Positions 1 through 9,397 of a stretch of 64,000 nucleotides of DNA are shown one piece after another (positions within the stretch are counted from its first letter, which is position 1; the number at the start of each line of letters is the position of its first letter). The DNA is from an uncultured Bacteroidales bacterium (GTDB lineage: Bacteria; Bacteroidota; Bacteroidia; Bacteroidales; UBA932): assembly GCA_947168065.1 (NCBI GenBank), contig CAMVKH010000001.1:372001-436000 (forward strand), written 5' to 3'. The translations under genes and the position numbers were made by a program. The notes beneath the pieces are model-generated. The model was not told the DNA's origin. It worked only from the letters and a program-made list of their open reading frames with translations, and made no database searches.

Positions 1-1719
1 AAAGGCAGCCGGAGCGAAACCCCGCGCCTGCGCCTCGCGCTGCAGGTCGGCCGAAAGGCCGGGATACCGCTGCAGGAAAGCCTCCCAGGCCGCGAGTCGC
101 CGTCCCTGCTCATCGAGCGAGGGGAACAAAGGAGAGAGCGACTGCAGCGGACCATTTTCCGGGGAAAGGGCGGCGAGAAGTTTCTCGTTGCGCGCCAAGG
201 CGGCATCCGACGTAGAGGCCTGCGAGACGACATACACGGTCTCGAAGCCCGGACGGCTCTCGCCCAGTTCTTCCAGCAGGGCGAAGCCGCGCCGCTGGTC
301 GGCCGTCATATAATTGATGTGCTGCATGTCGGCGTCGAACGAGATCTTCCGGCTCAGGAAATAGAACACGACCGTCAGGACGAGGAATCCGGCCAGGACG
401 ATACGCCGGACTGTCGGGGAAGGATTCAGATGGCGGTCCCAGTCCAGGCGGAGCGTCCGGCGCTCCTTTCTGGCCAGCGGCACGAGCACGGGCAGGAAAA
501 CCAGGACGAACAGGATGGTTCCCGCCAGCATCAGCGCGCCCATCAGACCGAAATCGTGCAGGGCACCCGCTTTGAGCAGCAACAGCGACAGAAAGGCGCC
601 CACCGTGGTGATGTTGCCCACCAACAGCGGATTGATCTGGTCGGCGAGCGTCTTGCGCTTGTCTTTCTGGTATTTCAGATGGTCCACATAGTGGAGCGGA
701 TAGTTCACGGCGATGCCGATGATCATCGAGCCGATGCCCAGGATGATAATCGAGATCGAACTCTTGAAGAGCGCGAGCACGCCCAGCGCGAAAGCCGCGC
801 CGAAGAGAATCGTCACACCGATCCAGAGGACATCGGAAAAGCGGCGGAACGACAGCCAGAGCACCAGACCGATAAGCAGCAGGGCGATGGCGACCGCCAG
901 GAGGCTGTCTTTCTTGATACGGGACGCATTCTCGGCTGCCACCAGCGGCCCGCCTGTCGAGAAAACGTGTACGCCGGGGCAATCGGCCTGCACCTGCACC
1001 GACACGTCCGCGAGCAGCTTCGCCAGGTCGGCGTTGCGGCCGGATTCGCTGCCGCCGAAAGGAGAATTGAAGAACACCACGCCGCAACGGCCATCGGGTG
1101 TGAAGATATGACCATCCTCCATCCGATTGTTGCTCACGGGGTTCAGATCCCCCAAGCGCGTGAGGACCGGCGAGAAGAGGCCGAGCGGGTCGCTCCGGAG
1201 CCAATCTCTCGTCAGCGCCTGGCCGGGCGCATAGAGCGACTGCCTGACTTCGTCCAGCCGCGCGCCCACATAGCCCGGTTGTGCGAGCAGCGAGTCGATC
1301 CGCGTATAATCTTCATCCGTAAGGAAATAAGGCACACCTGCCGAGATGAAATCGAAAACTTCCCGGATCTGCCCGCCATCGACGGATACCTGCAGGTCGG
1401 AGACCCACCCGAGGGTATCGCGCGCTTCCCAGGTCTCGGCGAAGCAGTCCATAGCCGCCAGGATGCCGTCCACGGCTTCTTCAGGCTCCCCTTCCCCTTC
1501 GAAGAACACGGCGATCTTGTCTTGTCCGCCAAGCCGCTGGTAGATGTCCGCGTAACGCTCCGCCTCTTCGTCGTGCGGCAGGAAAGCCGAGATATCTTCC
1601 TGGTAGCCCATGCGAAGGGCAGAGAGCAGGAACAGGGTCAGCAGGGCGGCCAGCAGCACCCACACCAGCGGCTTATGCGCCGAGAGATAGTCGTAGAGCC
1701 GGAGGATCGCCTGCTTCAT
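1..1719 (-). CDS. MMPL/RND-family exporter (aryl-polyene-cluster type), truncated at the left window edge
   Basis: Reverse strand from ATG at 1719 reads MKQAILRLYDYLSAHKPLVWVLLAALLTLFLLSALRMGYQEDISAFLPHDEEAERYADIYQ. Missing from the ORF track because it runs off the edge. Overlaps the GT2 gene end. Confidence 0.75.
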   Translation of the reverse strand, partial: MKQAILRLYDYLSAHKPLVWVLLAALLTLFLLSALRMGYQEDISAFLPHDEEAERYADIYQRLGGQDKIAVFFEGEGEPEEAVDGILAAMDCFAETWEARDTLGWVSDLQVSVDGGQIREVFDFISAGVPYFLTDEDYTRIDSLLAQPGYVGARLDEVRQSLYAPGQALTRDWLRSDPLGLFSPVLTRLGDLNPVSNNRMEDGHIFTPDGRCGVVFFNSPFGGSESGRNADLAKLLADVSVQVQADCPGVHVFSTGGPLVAAENASRIKKDSLLAVAIALLLIGLVLWLSFRRFSDVLWIGVTILFGAAFALGVLALFKSSISIIILGIGSMIIGIAVNYPLHYVDHLKYQKDKRKTLADQINPLLVGNITTVGAFLSLLLLKAGALHDFGLMGALMLAGTILFVLVFLPVLVPLARKERRTLRLDWDRHLNPSPTVRRIVLAGFLVLTVVFYFLSRKISFDADMQHINYMTADQRRGFALLEELGESRPGFETVYVVSQASTSDAALARNEKLLAALSPENGPLQSLSPLFPSLDEQGRRLAAWEAFLQRYPGLSADLQREAQARGFAPAAF

Positions 1720-2453
1720 CGTTTCAACTTTTCAAGGAGCATCCGGGGATAGCCGTAGACCAGGGCCAGGATGCAGAGAACGGTATTCAGGACGCTGATA
1801 CGGAAGAAATCGCGGAAAGGCCGGAAACTCGACACCCTGTCTTCGGGATAGCACACCCGGATCGGGACCGGGACAAGCTTGATGCCTTTCCAGGCCGAGA
1901 AAACCAGCAGGGAGAGTTCCGCTTCATAACGGGCGGTCAGGATCCTGAGGCTGGGCAGGCGGTCGAGCGGATAGGCCCGGAAGCCCGTCTGCGTATCCGG
2001 GACGCGGCGTCCGGTCTGGAGCCGGAACCAGAAGTTCGAGAAGCGGTTGGCAAAGGTATTGCCGCCCGGCATGTTCTCGGCGGCCAGGTCGCGGCTGCCC
2101 AGGACCAGTGAACCGGGATGGGCCTCAATGGCCGAAAGGAAAAGCGGCAGGTCTTCAGGAAAATGCTGGCCGTCCGCGTCGAGCGTCACGGCGTAACGAT
2201 AGCCTTCCTTGCGGGCGTATTCCAAGCCTGTGCGAAGGGCTATGCCCTTGCCGCGGTTGTGTTCGTGCCTGAGCACCTTTACCGGCAGATCCGCTCCTGA
2301 GAGCAGGGCTTGCGTGCCATCGGTGCAACCGTCGTCCACGACGACGACGGGCATATTTTGCGCGAGCGCACGCGTAACCACATCCAGCACCGTGCCGGCG
2401 TTGTTGTACGTCGGGATGATGACACAGATATCTTTGCGGCGCTCCTCCATCAT
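1716..2453 (-). CDS. Glycosyltransferase family 2
   Basis: ICVIIPTYNNAGTVLDVVTRAL...VVVDDGCTDGT...TLDADGQH; start trimmed to MMEERRKD. Confidence 0.88.
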   Translation of the reverse strand: MMEERRKDICVIIPTYNNAGTVLDVVTRALAQNMPVVVVDDGCTDGTQALLSGADLPVKVLRHEHNRGKGIALRTGLEYARKEGYRYAVTLDADGQHFPEDLPLFLSAIEAHPGSLVLGSRDLAAENMPGGNTFANRFSNFWFRLQTGRRVPDTQTGFRAYPLDRLPSLRILTARYEAELSLLVFSAWKGIKLVPVPIRVCYPEDRVSSFRPFRDFFRISVLNTVLCILALVYGYPRMLLEKLKR

Positions 2454-2809
2454 CAGGGTTTGAGAACGAGTTTCATCCGGGCGCAGAGCGTCTCGCCTGC
2501 GCTGAATTGCACAGACCAAAGGTCCGTCGCAGGATCACCCTCGAGCTGAACCGTCATTTCGGTCGTCTCGCCGGGAAGGATGGGATGCAGGAAACGGATG
2601 TCCGGAGCTTCCGCTACATCGAGGGGACGTCCAGTCCCGCGCGAAGCCAGTTCCGTAGCCATCTCGACCAGACAGGCCCCGGGCGTGACGGGCATTCCCT
2701 TGAAATGCGCCGCATAAATGGGGCTCTCCGGCAGCAGACGGATCTGCGCCAGGCAGCCTTGCTGCGTGGTTTCCAAGGAAATGAGCGTATAGAGATTGTC
2801 GCAGAGCAT
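2453..2809 (-). CDS. Hotdog-fold 3-hydroxyacyl-ACP dehydratase-like protein
   Basis: PIYAAHFKGMPVTPGACLVEMATELA resembles the FabZ H..(F)P..PG motif; sits in the FAS-like cluster. Confidence 0.75.
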   Translation of the reverse strand: MLCDNLYTLISLETTQQGCLAQIRLLPESPIYAAHFKGMPVTPGACLVEMATELASRGTGRPLDVAEAPDIRFLHPILPGETTEMTVQLEGDPATDLWSVQFSAGETLCARMKLVLKP

Positions 2810-2816
2810 AGGCGGA

Positions 2817-3410
2817 TCAGGGTTGACAGAAAAGCGCTTCGTCGAGCGGCTGTCCCTTGACGAGGGAATTCAGTTCGAGGGAAGTGATGTCGCCGCTGGT
2901 CTCGGTCAGCACGATGGAGCGGAGCGCCCCGGTGGCGGGGTCGGCCAGCAGGGTGATGAGCGAGAACAGCTGGCCCAGGTCGCGCCGCAGCGGAACCAGG
3001 TCGACCTGCCACTGGCCGGGTGTCTGATACACCTTCACGGTGAAGTCTGCCTCGTTGACCAGACCTTTTTCGGCGATTTTCGACACATTCCGGAGCAGGG
3101 TCTGCTGCCGGCGGTCGGTGGTCGTCGCTCCGTTGAGCACAAACACGCTCGGGCGGGGTTGCTCCACTTCCCAACGGACCTTGTCGGGATAGATGTAATA
3201 AGCCTTGCCGCGGCTCTTCAGGGCTTCGGTCAGCAACGCACTGTGGCGTGTCATCACGAAACGGAACTGCAGCGAGGTACGGATGTCATTGGCCTTCAGG
3301 ATTGACGCCATCGCCTTCCCGCGTTCGGCACCTTCCAGGCACACGGGAGCCTGCGCCATCAGCGGAAGGCAGCCCAGCAGGAAGGTCACAAAAAGCAGTA
3401 TCTTTTTCAT
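2817..3410 (-). CDS. LolA-like outer-membrane lipoprotein carrier
   Basis: Signal peptide MKKILLFVTFLLGCLPLMAQA followed by a LolA-like body; start trimmed from the ORF. Confidence 0.7.
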   Translation of the reverse strand: MKKILLFVTFLLGCLPLMAQAPVCLEGAERGKAMASILKANDIRTSLQFRFVMTRHSALLTEALKSRGKAYYIYPDKVRWEVEQPRPSVFVLNGATTTDRRQQTLLRNVSKIAEKGLVNEADFTVKVYQTPGQWQVDLVPLRRDLGQLFSLITLLADPATGALRSIVLTETSGDITSLELNSLVKGQPLDEALFCQP

Positions 3411-3415
3411 CATTC

Positions 3416-3769
3416 TCATTTGACCATCAACGCGGAACCCGCCATGATGAGCAGTACGCCCAGCCACTGGCTCCATTCCACTTGTTCATGGAAAATCAGG
3501 ATGGCAGCAATCATGCCGAAAATGTAACTCAGGCTCGAAAGCGGATACACGATGCTGAACGGAAAATGCTTCAACAGGTACAACCACAGCACCGTAGCCA
3601 CGCCGAAAGAAATGCCGCAGCCCAGGAACCACCAGTTGGTCAGCTGGGCCCGGAAGAACGACCACGACCATTTGAAAGGGCCGGAGGCCGCCATGGCCAG
3701 TTTCAGCATGACCTGCCCACCGGCAAGGAAAAAGCTCTGCAGGAGAGCCAGGGGGACTATCTTCCACAT
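3416..3769 (-). CDS. EamA/SMR-like small membrane transporter
   Basis: MWKIVPLALLQSFFLAGGQVMLKLAMA...FPFSIVYPLSSLSYIFGMIAAILIFHEQVEWSQWLGVLLIMAGSALMVK. Confidence 0.7.
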   Translation of the reverse strand: MWKIVPLALLQSFFLAGGQVMLKLAMAASGPFKWSWSFFRAQLTNWWFLGCGISFGVATVLWLYLLKHFPFSIVYPLSSLSYIFGMIAAILIFHEQVEWSQWLGVLLIMAGSALMVK

Positions 3770-4581
3770 AGGCTTCTGAATAAAATGCTTGAACGGGACT
3801 TCCCGTGGAAGTCGTTTTCCAGGAGGAGATTGTCGCAATCGCCGGCGGCGACGCGTTCTACAGCGTCGCAAGCGCCCAGGGCGGAGACACAGAAGTTGTC
3901 GCCGTAGAGCGGGACGTAATCGGCACGGGTGAGATGCCCGGTCGGTGCCGGGCATGACGTCGTGGTCGAAGCAGCCTCGGCTCCGAGGCGGATGTCGGCG
4001 AGTTCGCAGAGCGCGCCATCGGGCGATGCGGTGAGCAGCATGGCGGCGGCCGTTTCCGACAGGCGGCCGTCGTCCGTCCGGACGCCGGACCAGCCGGTCT
4101 TCTCGAGCATCGCCGCATAATCGGGTGTCATCTCTTCGAAGGCGCCGACCAGGGCGGTGTCGACCATCCCGAGCCGTAGTTGGAGGAAGGCATCGAGCAG
4201 GGCGCTCTCGAAGGAGATTCCACCCTGCGAATAGGTGGCGTTGTAACCGTGACAGCCGAGCTTGATGGCAATCAGCGAACTGATCGTGTTATGGGTCGAC
4301 TGCATGAAGTGCGTAGGACGCAGCGGTGCATCGGACAGGCCGAGCAGCGGACGGAGGAATTGTTCGGTATTCGCAATGCAGCCCAGCCCCGTTCCGGTCA
4401 CGATGGCATCGGGTACGGTCATGTCTGCAAAGGCCAGTGCCTGATTCGAGACGGCCAGCGCCCGCTTCATCAGCCGTGACATGCGGCGCGCCTCCATCAC
4501 CGGGAACATCCCGGTATAGTCGGGATCCGGATGGCGGAGCGAAATCCGCGAGAGGGCTTTGATATAGACTTTCCGTTCCAT
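3757..4581 (-). CDS. Beta-ketoacyl synthase-like / chain-length-factor-like protein
   Basis: MERKVYIKALSRISLRHPD...TGLGCIANTEQF...NTISSLIAIKLGCHGYNATYSQGGISFESALLDA; no clear active-site Cys (YSQGG). Confidence 0.7.
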   Translation of the reverse strand: MERKVYIKALSRISLRHPDPDYTGMFPVMEARRMSRLMKRALAVSNQALAFADMTVPDAIVTGTGLGCIANTEQFLRPLLGLSDAPLRPTHFMQSTHNTISSLIAIKLGCHGYNATYSQGGISFESALLDAFLQLRLGMVDTALVGAFEEMTPDYAAMLEKTGWSGVRTDDGRLSETAAAMLLTASPDGALCELADIRLGAEAASTTTSCPAPTGHLTRADYVPLYGDNFCVSALGACDAVERVAAGDCDNLLLENDFHGKSRSSILFRSLCGR

Positions 4582-5780
4582 CACGCAAACCGGGAGAATA
4601 AAAGGGACGAATCGTTGCCGCCGAAGCCGAAGGCGTTGCAAAGGACATGGTCGAGCCGGACACCGGTACGCAGCTCCGTCACGGGGACGATGCAGGCCGG
4701 ATCCGGTTCCCGCCAATTGAGATTTGCCGGGAGGAAGCCGTACCGCATAGCCAACAGGCAGAAGACAGCCTCGATCGATCCCGAGGCGCTGGTAGTATGG
4801 CCCGTAAAGCCTTTCGTCGAGGAAACTGGCGGGTAAGCCTGTCCGAAAACGCGGCGGATGGCCTCGCTTTCACTGGCGTCATTGTTGGGAGTGCCGGTTC
4901 CGTGGGCGTTGACATAAGAGACGGCCGAGGCGGGAATCCCCGCCATCGTCAGGGCCTGCCGCATCGCCCGGAAGGGACCTTCTCCGTTCTCGGAAGACGC
5001 CGTCTGGTGAAAAGCGTCGCATGCGTTGCCATATCCCGAAAGGACGGCCAGCGGACTTGCACCCCGCTGCAGCGCCGCTTCTTCAGACTCAAGGATCAGG
5101 AAGGCGGCACCCTCGCCCAGATTCAGGCCGGCGCGCGTCCGGTCGAAGGGACGGCAAAGCTGTCGGTCCACGATCATCAGCGAATCGAAACCATGGAGAT
5201 GGAAATCCGAGAGGCTTTCACTGCCGCCTACCGCCACACGTTCCGCCCTGCCCGCCCGGATCAGATTGGCACCCAGGATCACAGCGTTCGCCGCCGAGGA
5301 ACAGGCCGTCGAAAGGGTTGTGGCGAAAGAGAACCCGCCGAAATAGTCCGCGATGGCGTCGGTCGACGCACCACAGTCGTGAATGGCGATATAATCGTCG
5401 TGCTGGTGTTCCGGAGAAAGGAACTCCCGGTAGTAGCGCTCGCTCTGATCCATGCCTCCCACCGTCGTGCCGGAAATCAGGGGCATGGCAGCGCAGGCAT
5501 CGCGGCCAAGGCCGGCTTCGGAGAGCGCTTCTTGCAAGGCAACGATGCCCAGCAAGCTCGTACGCGAGATGACGGCGTCGGCCTTCAGACCGAGCCGTTC
5601 TTTCAACTGCCCGTCCGTCTGTCTTACTTCACCCAGCAGGAACCCCCGGTCGGCCGTCTCCAGATAGCGCACCGGGGCAATGCCGGAGCGACCCTCCCGG
5701 AGCGAGGCGAGCGTTTCCGCACGGCCGGTCCCGATAGCCGAGACCACGCCGGAGCCAGTGATGAAGATGCGGCCGGGCAT
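4581..5780 (-). CDS. 3-oxoacyl-ACP synthase (FabF-like)
   Basis: FITGSGVVSAIGTG...TTLSTACSSAANAVILG...NAHGTGTPNND...KGFTGHTTSASGSIEAV. Confidence 0.9.
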   Translation of the reverse strand: MPGRIFITGSGVVSAIGTGRAETLASLREGRSGIAPVRYLETADRGFLLGEVRQTDGQLKERLGLKADAVISRTSLLGIVALQEALSEAGLGRDACAAMPLISGTTVGGMDQSERYYREFLSPEHQHDDYIAIHDCGASTDAIADYFGGFSFATTLSTACSSAANAVILGANLIRAGRAERVAVGGSESLSDFHLHGFDSLMIVDRQLCRPFDRTRAGLNLGEGAAFLILESEEAALQRGASPLAVLSGYGNACDAFHQTASSENGEGPFRAMRQALTMAGIPASAVSYVNAHGTGTPNNDASESEAIRRVFGQAYPPVSSTKGFTGHTTSASGSIEAVFCLLAMRYGFLPANLNWREPDPACIVPVTELRTGVRLDHVLCNAFGFGGNDSSLLFSRFA

Positions 5781-5789
5781 GTCGTGCAG

Positions 5790-6050
5790 TTATTTCTTAC
5801 GGTTCTTGGCGACGTAATCGGCCATCACGGCCACCGACTGGAAGACCTGTTTGCCTTCTGCCGGACTGGTCAGACGGATGCCGTAGTTCTTCTCGATCAG
5901 GACGATCAGTTCCAGCACGTCGATGGAGTCCAGACCCAGGCCGTCGCCGAAGAGCGGCGCGTTGTCATCGATATCCGCGGGAGTCATGCCCTCCAGGTTC
6001 AGGGCTTCGATAATCTGCAGCTTGAGCTGTTCGATCAATTCTTCGTTCAT
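5790..6050 (-). CDS. Acyl carrier protein
   Basis: MNEELIEQLKLQIIEALNLEG...LGLDSIDVLELIVLIEKNYGI; start trimmed from the ORF. Confidence 0.85.
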   Translation of the reverse strand: MNEELIEQLKLQIIEALNLEGMTPADIDDNAPLFGDGLGLDSIDVLELIVLIEKNYGIRLTSPAEGKQVFQSVAVMADYVAKNRKK

Positions 6051-6060
6051 GGTGATTTCT

Positions 6061-6666
6061 CTATGCTTTTTTGATTTCTTCCAGGGTTTGAACGGTAAAC
6101 GGCCGTCCTTCGGGGGCATCCTGCTCCACCAGGAGCAGGAGCGCTTCAAAGTTTCCGGCGTCGATGCATTCCGCCCAGCCGCAAATGGCCGAGGTCGTGA
6201 CGCGGTCTTCGAACGCGTCGCGCACCACCGCCACCAGCTGGGCGGGATCGAAGGCCTCCAGCCCGTAGGCCGTGGTGTCTCCTTCATATTTGTTGCGGAT
6301 GGCGATCTCGCCCGTCACGATATTGGCCAGCGTATAGACGAACAGGGCCGGACTCGGGAAATAATCGTCTCCGGAGATGGTTTTCTGGTAATTGCGGTCA
6401 TCGCAGAGCGGGCCGCTATGGCTCAGCAGCAGTACGGCCCGGTCTTCCCGCGGGGTGAAGCGCCCCGGCTCGTCTTTCACGAGCAGTTCCGTGGCGATGA
6501 CGCCCAGCTTCGAGAGCAGGTCCATCTTGAAAAACTTGGGATAGTCCTTCACGTACGCCCGGTAGAGAGCGGAAAGCAATTCCGCGCCCTGTTCCTCAAC
6601 GGGCAGGGCCACGCCGTCGAGCCGGACGGCATCGGGCAGGATGTGGACGCTGTGGACAATCTTCAT
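6061..6666 (-). CDS. Beta-ketoacyl synthase N-terminal-domain-like protein of APE-type clusters
   Basis: MKIVHSVHILPDAVRLDG...VLLLSHSGPLCDDRNYQKTI...SPALFVYTLANIVTGEIAIRNKYEGDTTAYG. Confidence 0.6.
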   Translation of the reverse strand: MKIVHSVHILPDAVRLDGVALPVEEQGAELLSALYRAYVKDYPKFFKMDLLSKLGVIATELLVKDEPGRFTPREDRAVLLLSHSGPLCDDRNYQKTISGDDYFPSPALFVYTLANIVTGEIAIRNKYEGDTTAYGLEAFDPAQLVAVVRDAFEDRVTTSAICGWAECIDAGNFEALLLLVEQDAPEGRPFTVQTLEEIKKA

Positions 6667-7796
6667 CGGGCACCTCCTTTTCTGAAAAGCAGGGCGGCAT
6701 TGCAACCGCCGAAACCTGACAGCAGCTTGATGAACGCGTGCTTGTCGGTCGTACGGTTCGCTGCGCATACATTCACGGGATAAGAAACGCCCATTTTGCC
6801 GAAGCCCAGGGTGCCCGGCACGATGCCGGCATCGGCCGCCTGCATCGAAATGAGCGACTCCAGGATGCCCGCCGCTCCCATCGTATGGCCGAAGAAGCCC
6901 TTGAGGGCGTTGAGCGGCACGTCGGAAAGACCGGCGCGGTGCAGGGCGATCGATTCCATCTCGTCATTGTAGAGGGTCGAGGTGCCGTGCACGTTGACAA
7001 AAGCCAACTCTTCGGGATCGCAGCACGCCAGCACATAACGCAAGGCCTTGTAGCTCCCTTCCCCGGTCCGGGACGGGCCGGAAATATGGTTGGCGTCGTT
7101 GCGTGTCGCCCCGTCGACCAGCTCCCAGCAGTCCGGTGGACAGGCTTCAGCGCGGGCCAGCACCATCGTAGCGGCCGCCTCGCCCAGGTTCAGGCCGCAA
7201 CGCTCGGCGTCGAAAGGCCGGCAGGGTTCCGGCGAAAGTGCCTTGAGCGACTGGAAGCCCGACACGATGAAGCGCGACTGCACTTCGGCACCGGCCACCA
7301 CGACGTAGTCGTACTGACCGGAAAGGAGCATCCGCCGGGCGTGGATCAGGGCGCTCAGGCCCGAAATGCAGGCATTGGAGACCACCAGCGGCGCTGCATT
7401 CTGTCCGAAGAAAGCGGCCACGTGGCCGGCAGATACGGTGACGGGGACTTCGGACTCATCTTCGCCGAGTTCCTCGACATTGCCCTTGATGGACGAAATC
7501 ACGAAAGCTACCCGCGAAGAGGCGGCGTCGATACCGGCACGGCGGACGGCGTCCCGGATGGAAAGGATCAGCAAAGTCTCGAAGAGATTGTAGCCGGTTA
7601 TGCCTTCCGCGGCAGCGTATTCCGCGACCTGCCCGCGATCGAAAAGCGAGGCGCAGAAAGGCTCCGGGATGCCGAACGTCCCTTCCTGCGGCGCGACACC
7701 GCTGCGTCCCTCCACGACTGCACGGAAATTTTCCTCCGCGGTGAATCCCAGCGGAGAAAGGATATTGCCGGCGACTGCATACACCTTCTGCTTCAT
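6663..7796 (-). CDS. Beta-ketoacyl-ACP synthase
   Basis: VVSNACISGLSALIHARRML...CRPFDAERCGLNLGEAAATMVLA...VNVHGTSTLYNDEMES...KGFFGHTMGAAGILES. Confidence 0.88.
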   Translation of the reverse strand: MKQKVYAVAGNILSPLGFTAEENFRAVVEGRSGVAPQEGTFGIPEPFCASLFDRGQVAEYAAAEGITGYNLFETLLILSIRDAVRRAGIDAASSRVAFVISSIKGNVEELGEDESEVPVTVSAGHVAAFFGQNAAPLVVSNACISGLSALIHARRMLLSGQYDYVVVAGAEVQSRFIVSGFQSLKALSPEPCRPFDAERCGLNLGEAAATMVLARAEACPPDCWELVDGATRNDANHISGPSRTGEGSYKALRYVLACCDPEELAFVNVHGTSTLYNDEMESIALHRAGLSDVPLNALKGFFGHTMGAAGILESLISMQAADAGIVPGTLGFGKMGVSYPVNVCAANRTTDKHAFIKLLSGFGGCNAALLFRKGGAR

Positions 7797-8239
7797 TCCG
7801 CAATCTCCTTATCGGTTGTGGCCGTTTTCATCGAGGCGGTGGCCAGCAGCTGGTCGCCGCTTCGTACCTCGATGTCGGTCAGGGTGATGCCAAAGATATC
7901 CTGCCGTACATACACCGACGTCTCGAGCGTTTCGCCGACGGCCGGATGGCGCAGGATGCGGAGTTTCCGCACGCTGCCGATATAGCCGACCGTCACAGGG
8001 ATATGCAGCACGTAACGGGCGACGTAGCCCGTGCGGGCGGCAGCGGACTGGGCCATGTGTTCAACCAGTCCGGCTGTCCTGAAAACGCCATCCTCCACGA
8101 AAAGCGCATCCTGCGGAATCCGGAACGAAGTCCGCGTCAGTTCTTCGTCGTAGTGGAGCAGTCTGTCCACGAAGACGAAGGGCGGCCGCTGCGGAAGGAT
8201 ATTCAGGATCGGTATCTGGTCGAAATCGGTCATTTCCAA
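7793..8239 (-). CDS. FabZ/ApeP-like hotdog dehydratase
   Basis: ILNILPQRPPFVFVDRLLHYDEE...AGLVEHMAQSAAARTGY. Confidence 0.8.
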   Translation of the reverse strand: MEMTDFDQIPILNILPQRPPFVFVDRLLHYDEELTRTSFRIPQDALFVEDGVFRTAGLVEHMAQSAAARTGYVARYVLHIPVTVGYIGSVRKLRILRHPAVGETLETSVYVRQDIFGITLTDIEVRSGDQLLATASMKTATTDKEIAE

Positions 8240-9123
8240 AAATCATAAAAATTGAACCACTGCGTCGGGTAGCGGCGCACCACTTCCTCCAGCAGTCCGG
8301 CGAAGGAAGAAGCCATTGCCTCGGCCCTGACCCGTGCCGGAAGTCCGGCATCGATTCCTTCGCCGACAGGACGAACATAGGCCTGATAGCGTCGGGTGCC
8401 TTCCTTCATCACGAAGACGGCCAGCATCGCAACCGAGCGCTGGGCCGCCAGCAGGAACGGGCCGGCGGGAAATGGCGCGGGCGCGTCGAAAAAGCGGCAG
8501 GTAATACTCTTCTGCGAACCGAAGATCCGGTCGCCCGGCATACTGACGATACTGCCTTCAAGCAGTGCCGCGTTCAAGGTGAACAGGTGGGACATATCTC
8601 CGGCGATAGGAACCATTTCAATGTTTGACTGGCCGAAACGGAGCGCCCGCTGCTGCATCACCGTCTCCTTCTCCCCTGCGAAGACCAGGGCATACATCCG
8701 CTTCTTCGGCGTCTGGAGAGTGTAGCCGGCCATCTCGTAATTGCCCACATGGGAACTCACCTGCACAAATCCCGGTTCGGCCGCCGACAGACGTTCGAAT
8801 TCCGGCATCCCGTCGACCTGCATATCGAACTTGCGGCCGGCATACAGGGCGAAACGGTCCATCACCACCTGTCCGAGCTTGAACTCATTGGCATAGACGC
8901 TCAGGAAGGAATGGAGAGGCCCGCGGCCGAGACGCTTGCGATAGAAGGCATAGGACGCCCGGTAGCCCCGGCGGTCAAAGAGCATATAGAAAGGGATGAC
9001 CAGCGCCGTGACGGCATAGAAGAAGCCAGTCGGGATGAAACGGAACAGCCAGAGGAGCGTCCGCTGCATCCACGGCGTGCCGCCGGTGGTGCCGTGCCAG
9101 TTGCTATGGTCGTAGGTCTCCAA
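8230..9123 (-). CDS. LpxL/HtrB-like lysophospholipid acyltransferase
   Basis: SSHVGNYEMAGYTL...VSMPGDRIFGSQKSITCRFFDAPAPFPAGPFLLA. Confidence 0.75.
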   Translation of the reverse strand: METYDHSNWHGTTGGTPWMQRTLLWLFRFIPTGFFYAVTALVIPFYMLFDRRGYRASYAFYRKRLGRGPLHSFLSVYANEFKLGQVVMDRFALYAGRKFDMQVDGMPEFERLSAAEPGFVQVSSHVGNYEMAGYTLQTPKKRMYALVFAGEKETVMQQRALRFGQSNIEMVPIAGDMSHLFTLNAALLEGSIVSMPGDRIFGSQKSITCRFFDAPAPFPAGPFLLAAQRSVAMLAVFVMKEGTRRYQAYVRPVGEGIDAGLPARVRAEAMASSFAGLLEEVVRRYPTQWFNFYDFWK

Positions 9124-9129
9124 AAGTAC

Positions 9130-9372
9130 CTAGGCAAGTTTCAGGGCGATAAACTGGCAGAACTGGTCGAAAGTCTTCAGTTCCTTGAAGTCCTCCGGTT
9201 TCATCTTGAAGCCGAACTCCTGTTCCACGAGCACGATGATGTCCACCACCTCGAGGCTGTCGATACCCAGGTCTTCCTTCAGGCGTGCCTCCGGGGCGAT
9301 TTTCCCGGGATCGATTTCCATCTCGTCAACCAGAAAACCTTTGATTTTGTCTTTGATTTCGTTGATATCCAT
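9130..9372 (-). CDS. Acyl carrier protein
   Basis: MDINEIKDKIKGFLVDEMEIDPGKI...LGIDSLEVVDIIVLVEQEFGFKM. Confidence 0.85.
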   Translation of the reverse strand: MDINEIKDKIKGFLVDEMEIDPGKIAPEARLKEDLGIDSLEVVDIIVLVEQEFGFKMKPEDFKELKTFDQFCQFIALKLA

Positions 9373-9397
9373 ATCGTTGCTTATCATTATCGATGAT

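Noticed and set aside
110-1204. 364-aa minus ORF and 477-aa plus ORF (319-1752)
   Set aside because: Arg/Pro-rich or Glu/Gln/His-rich out-of-frame translations; the real gene is the edge-truncated MMPL exporter in another minus frame.
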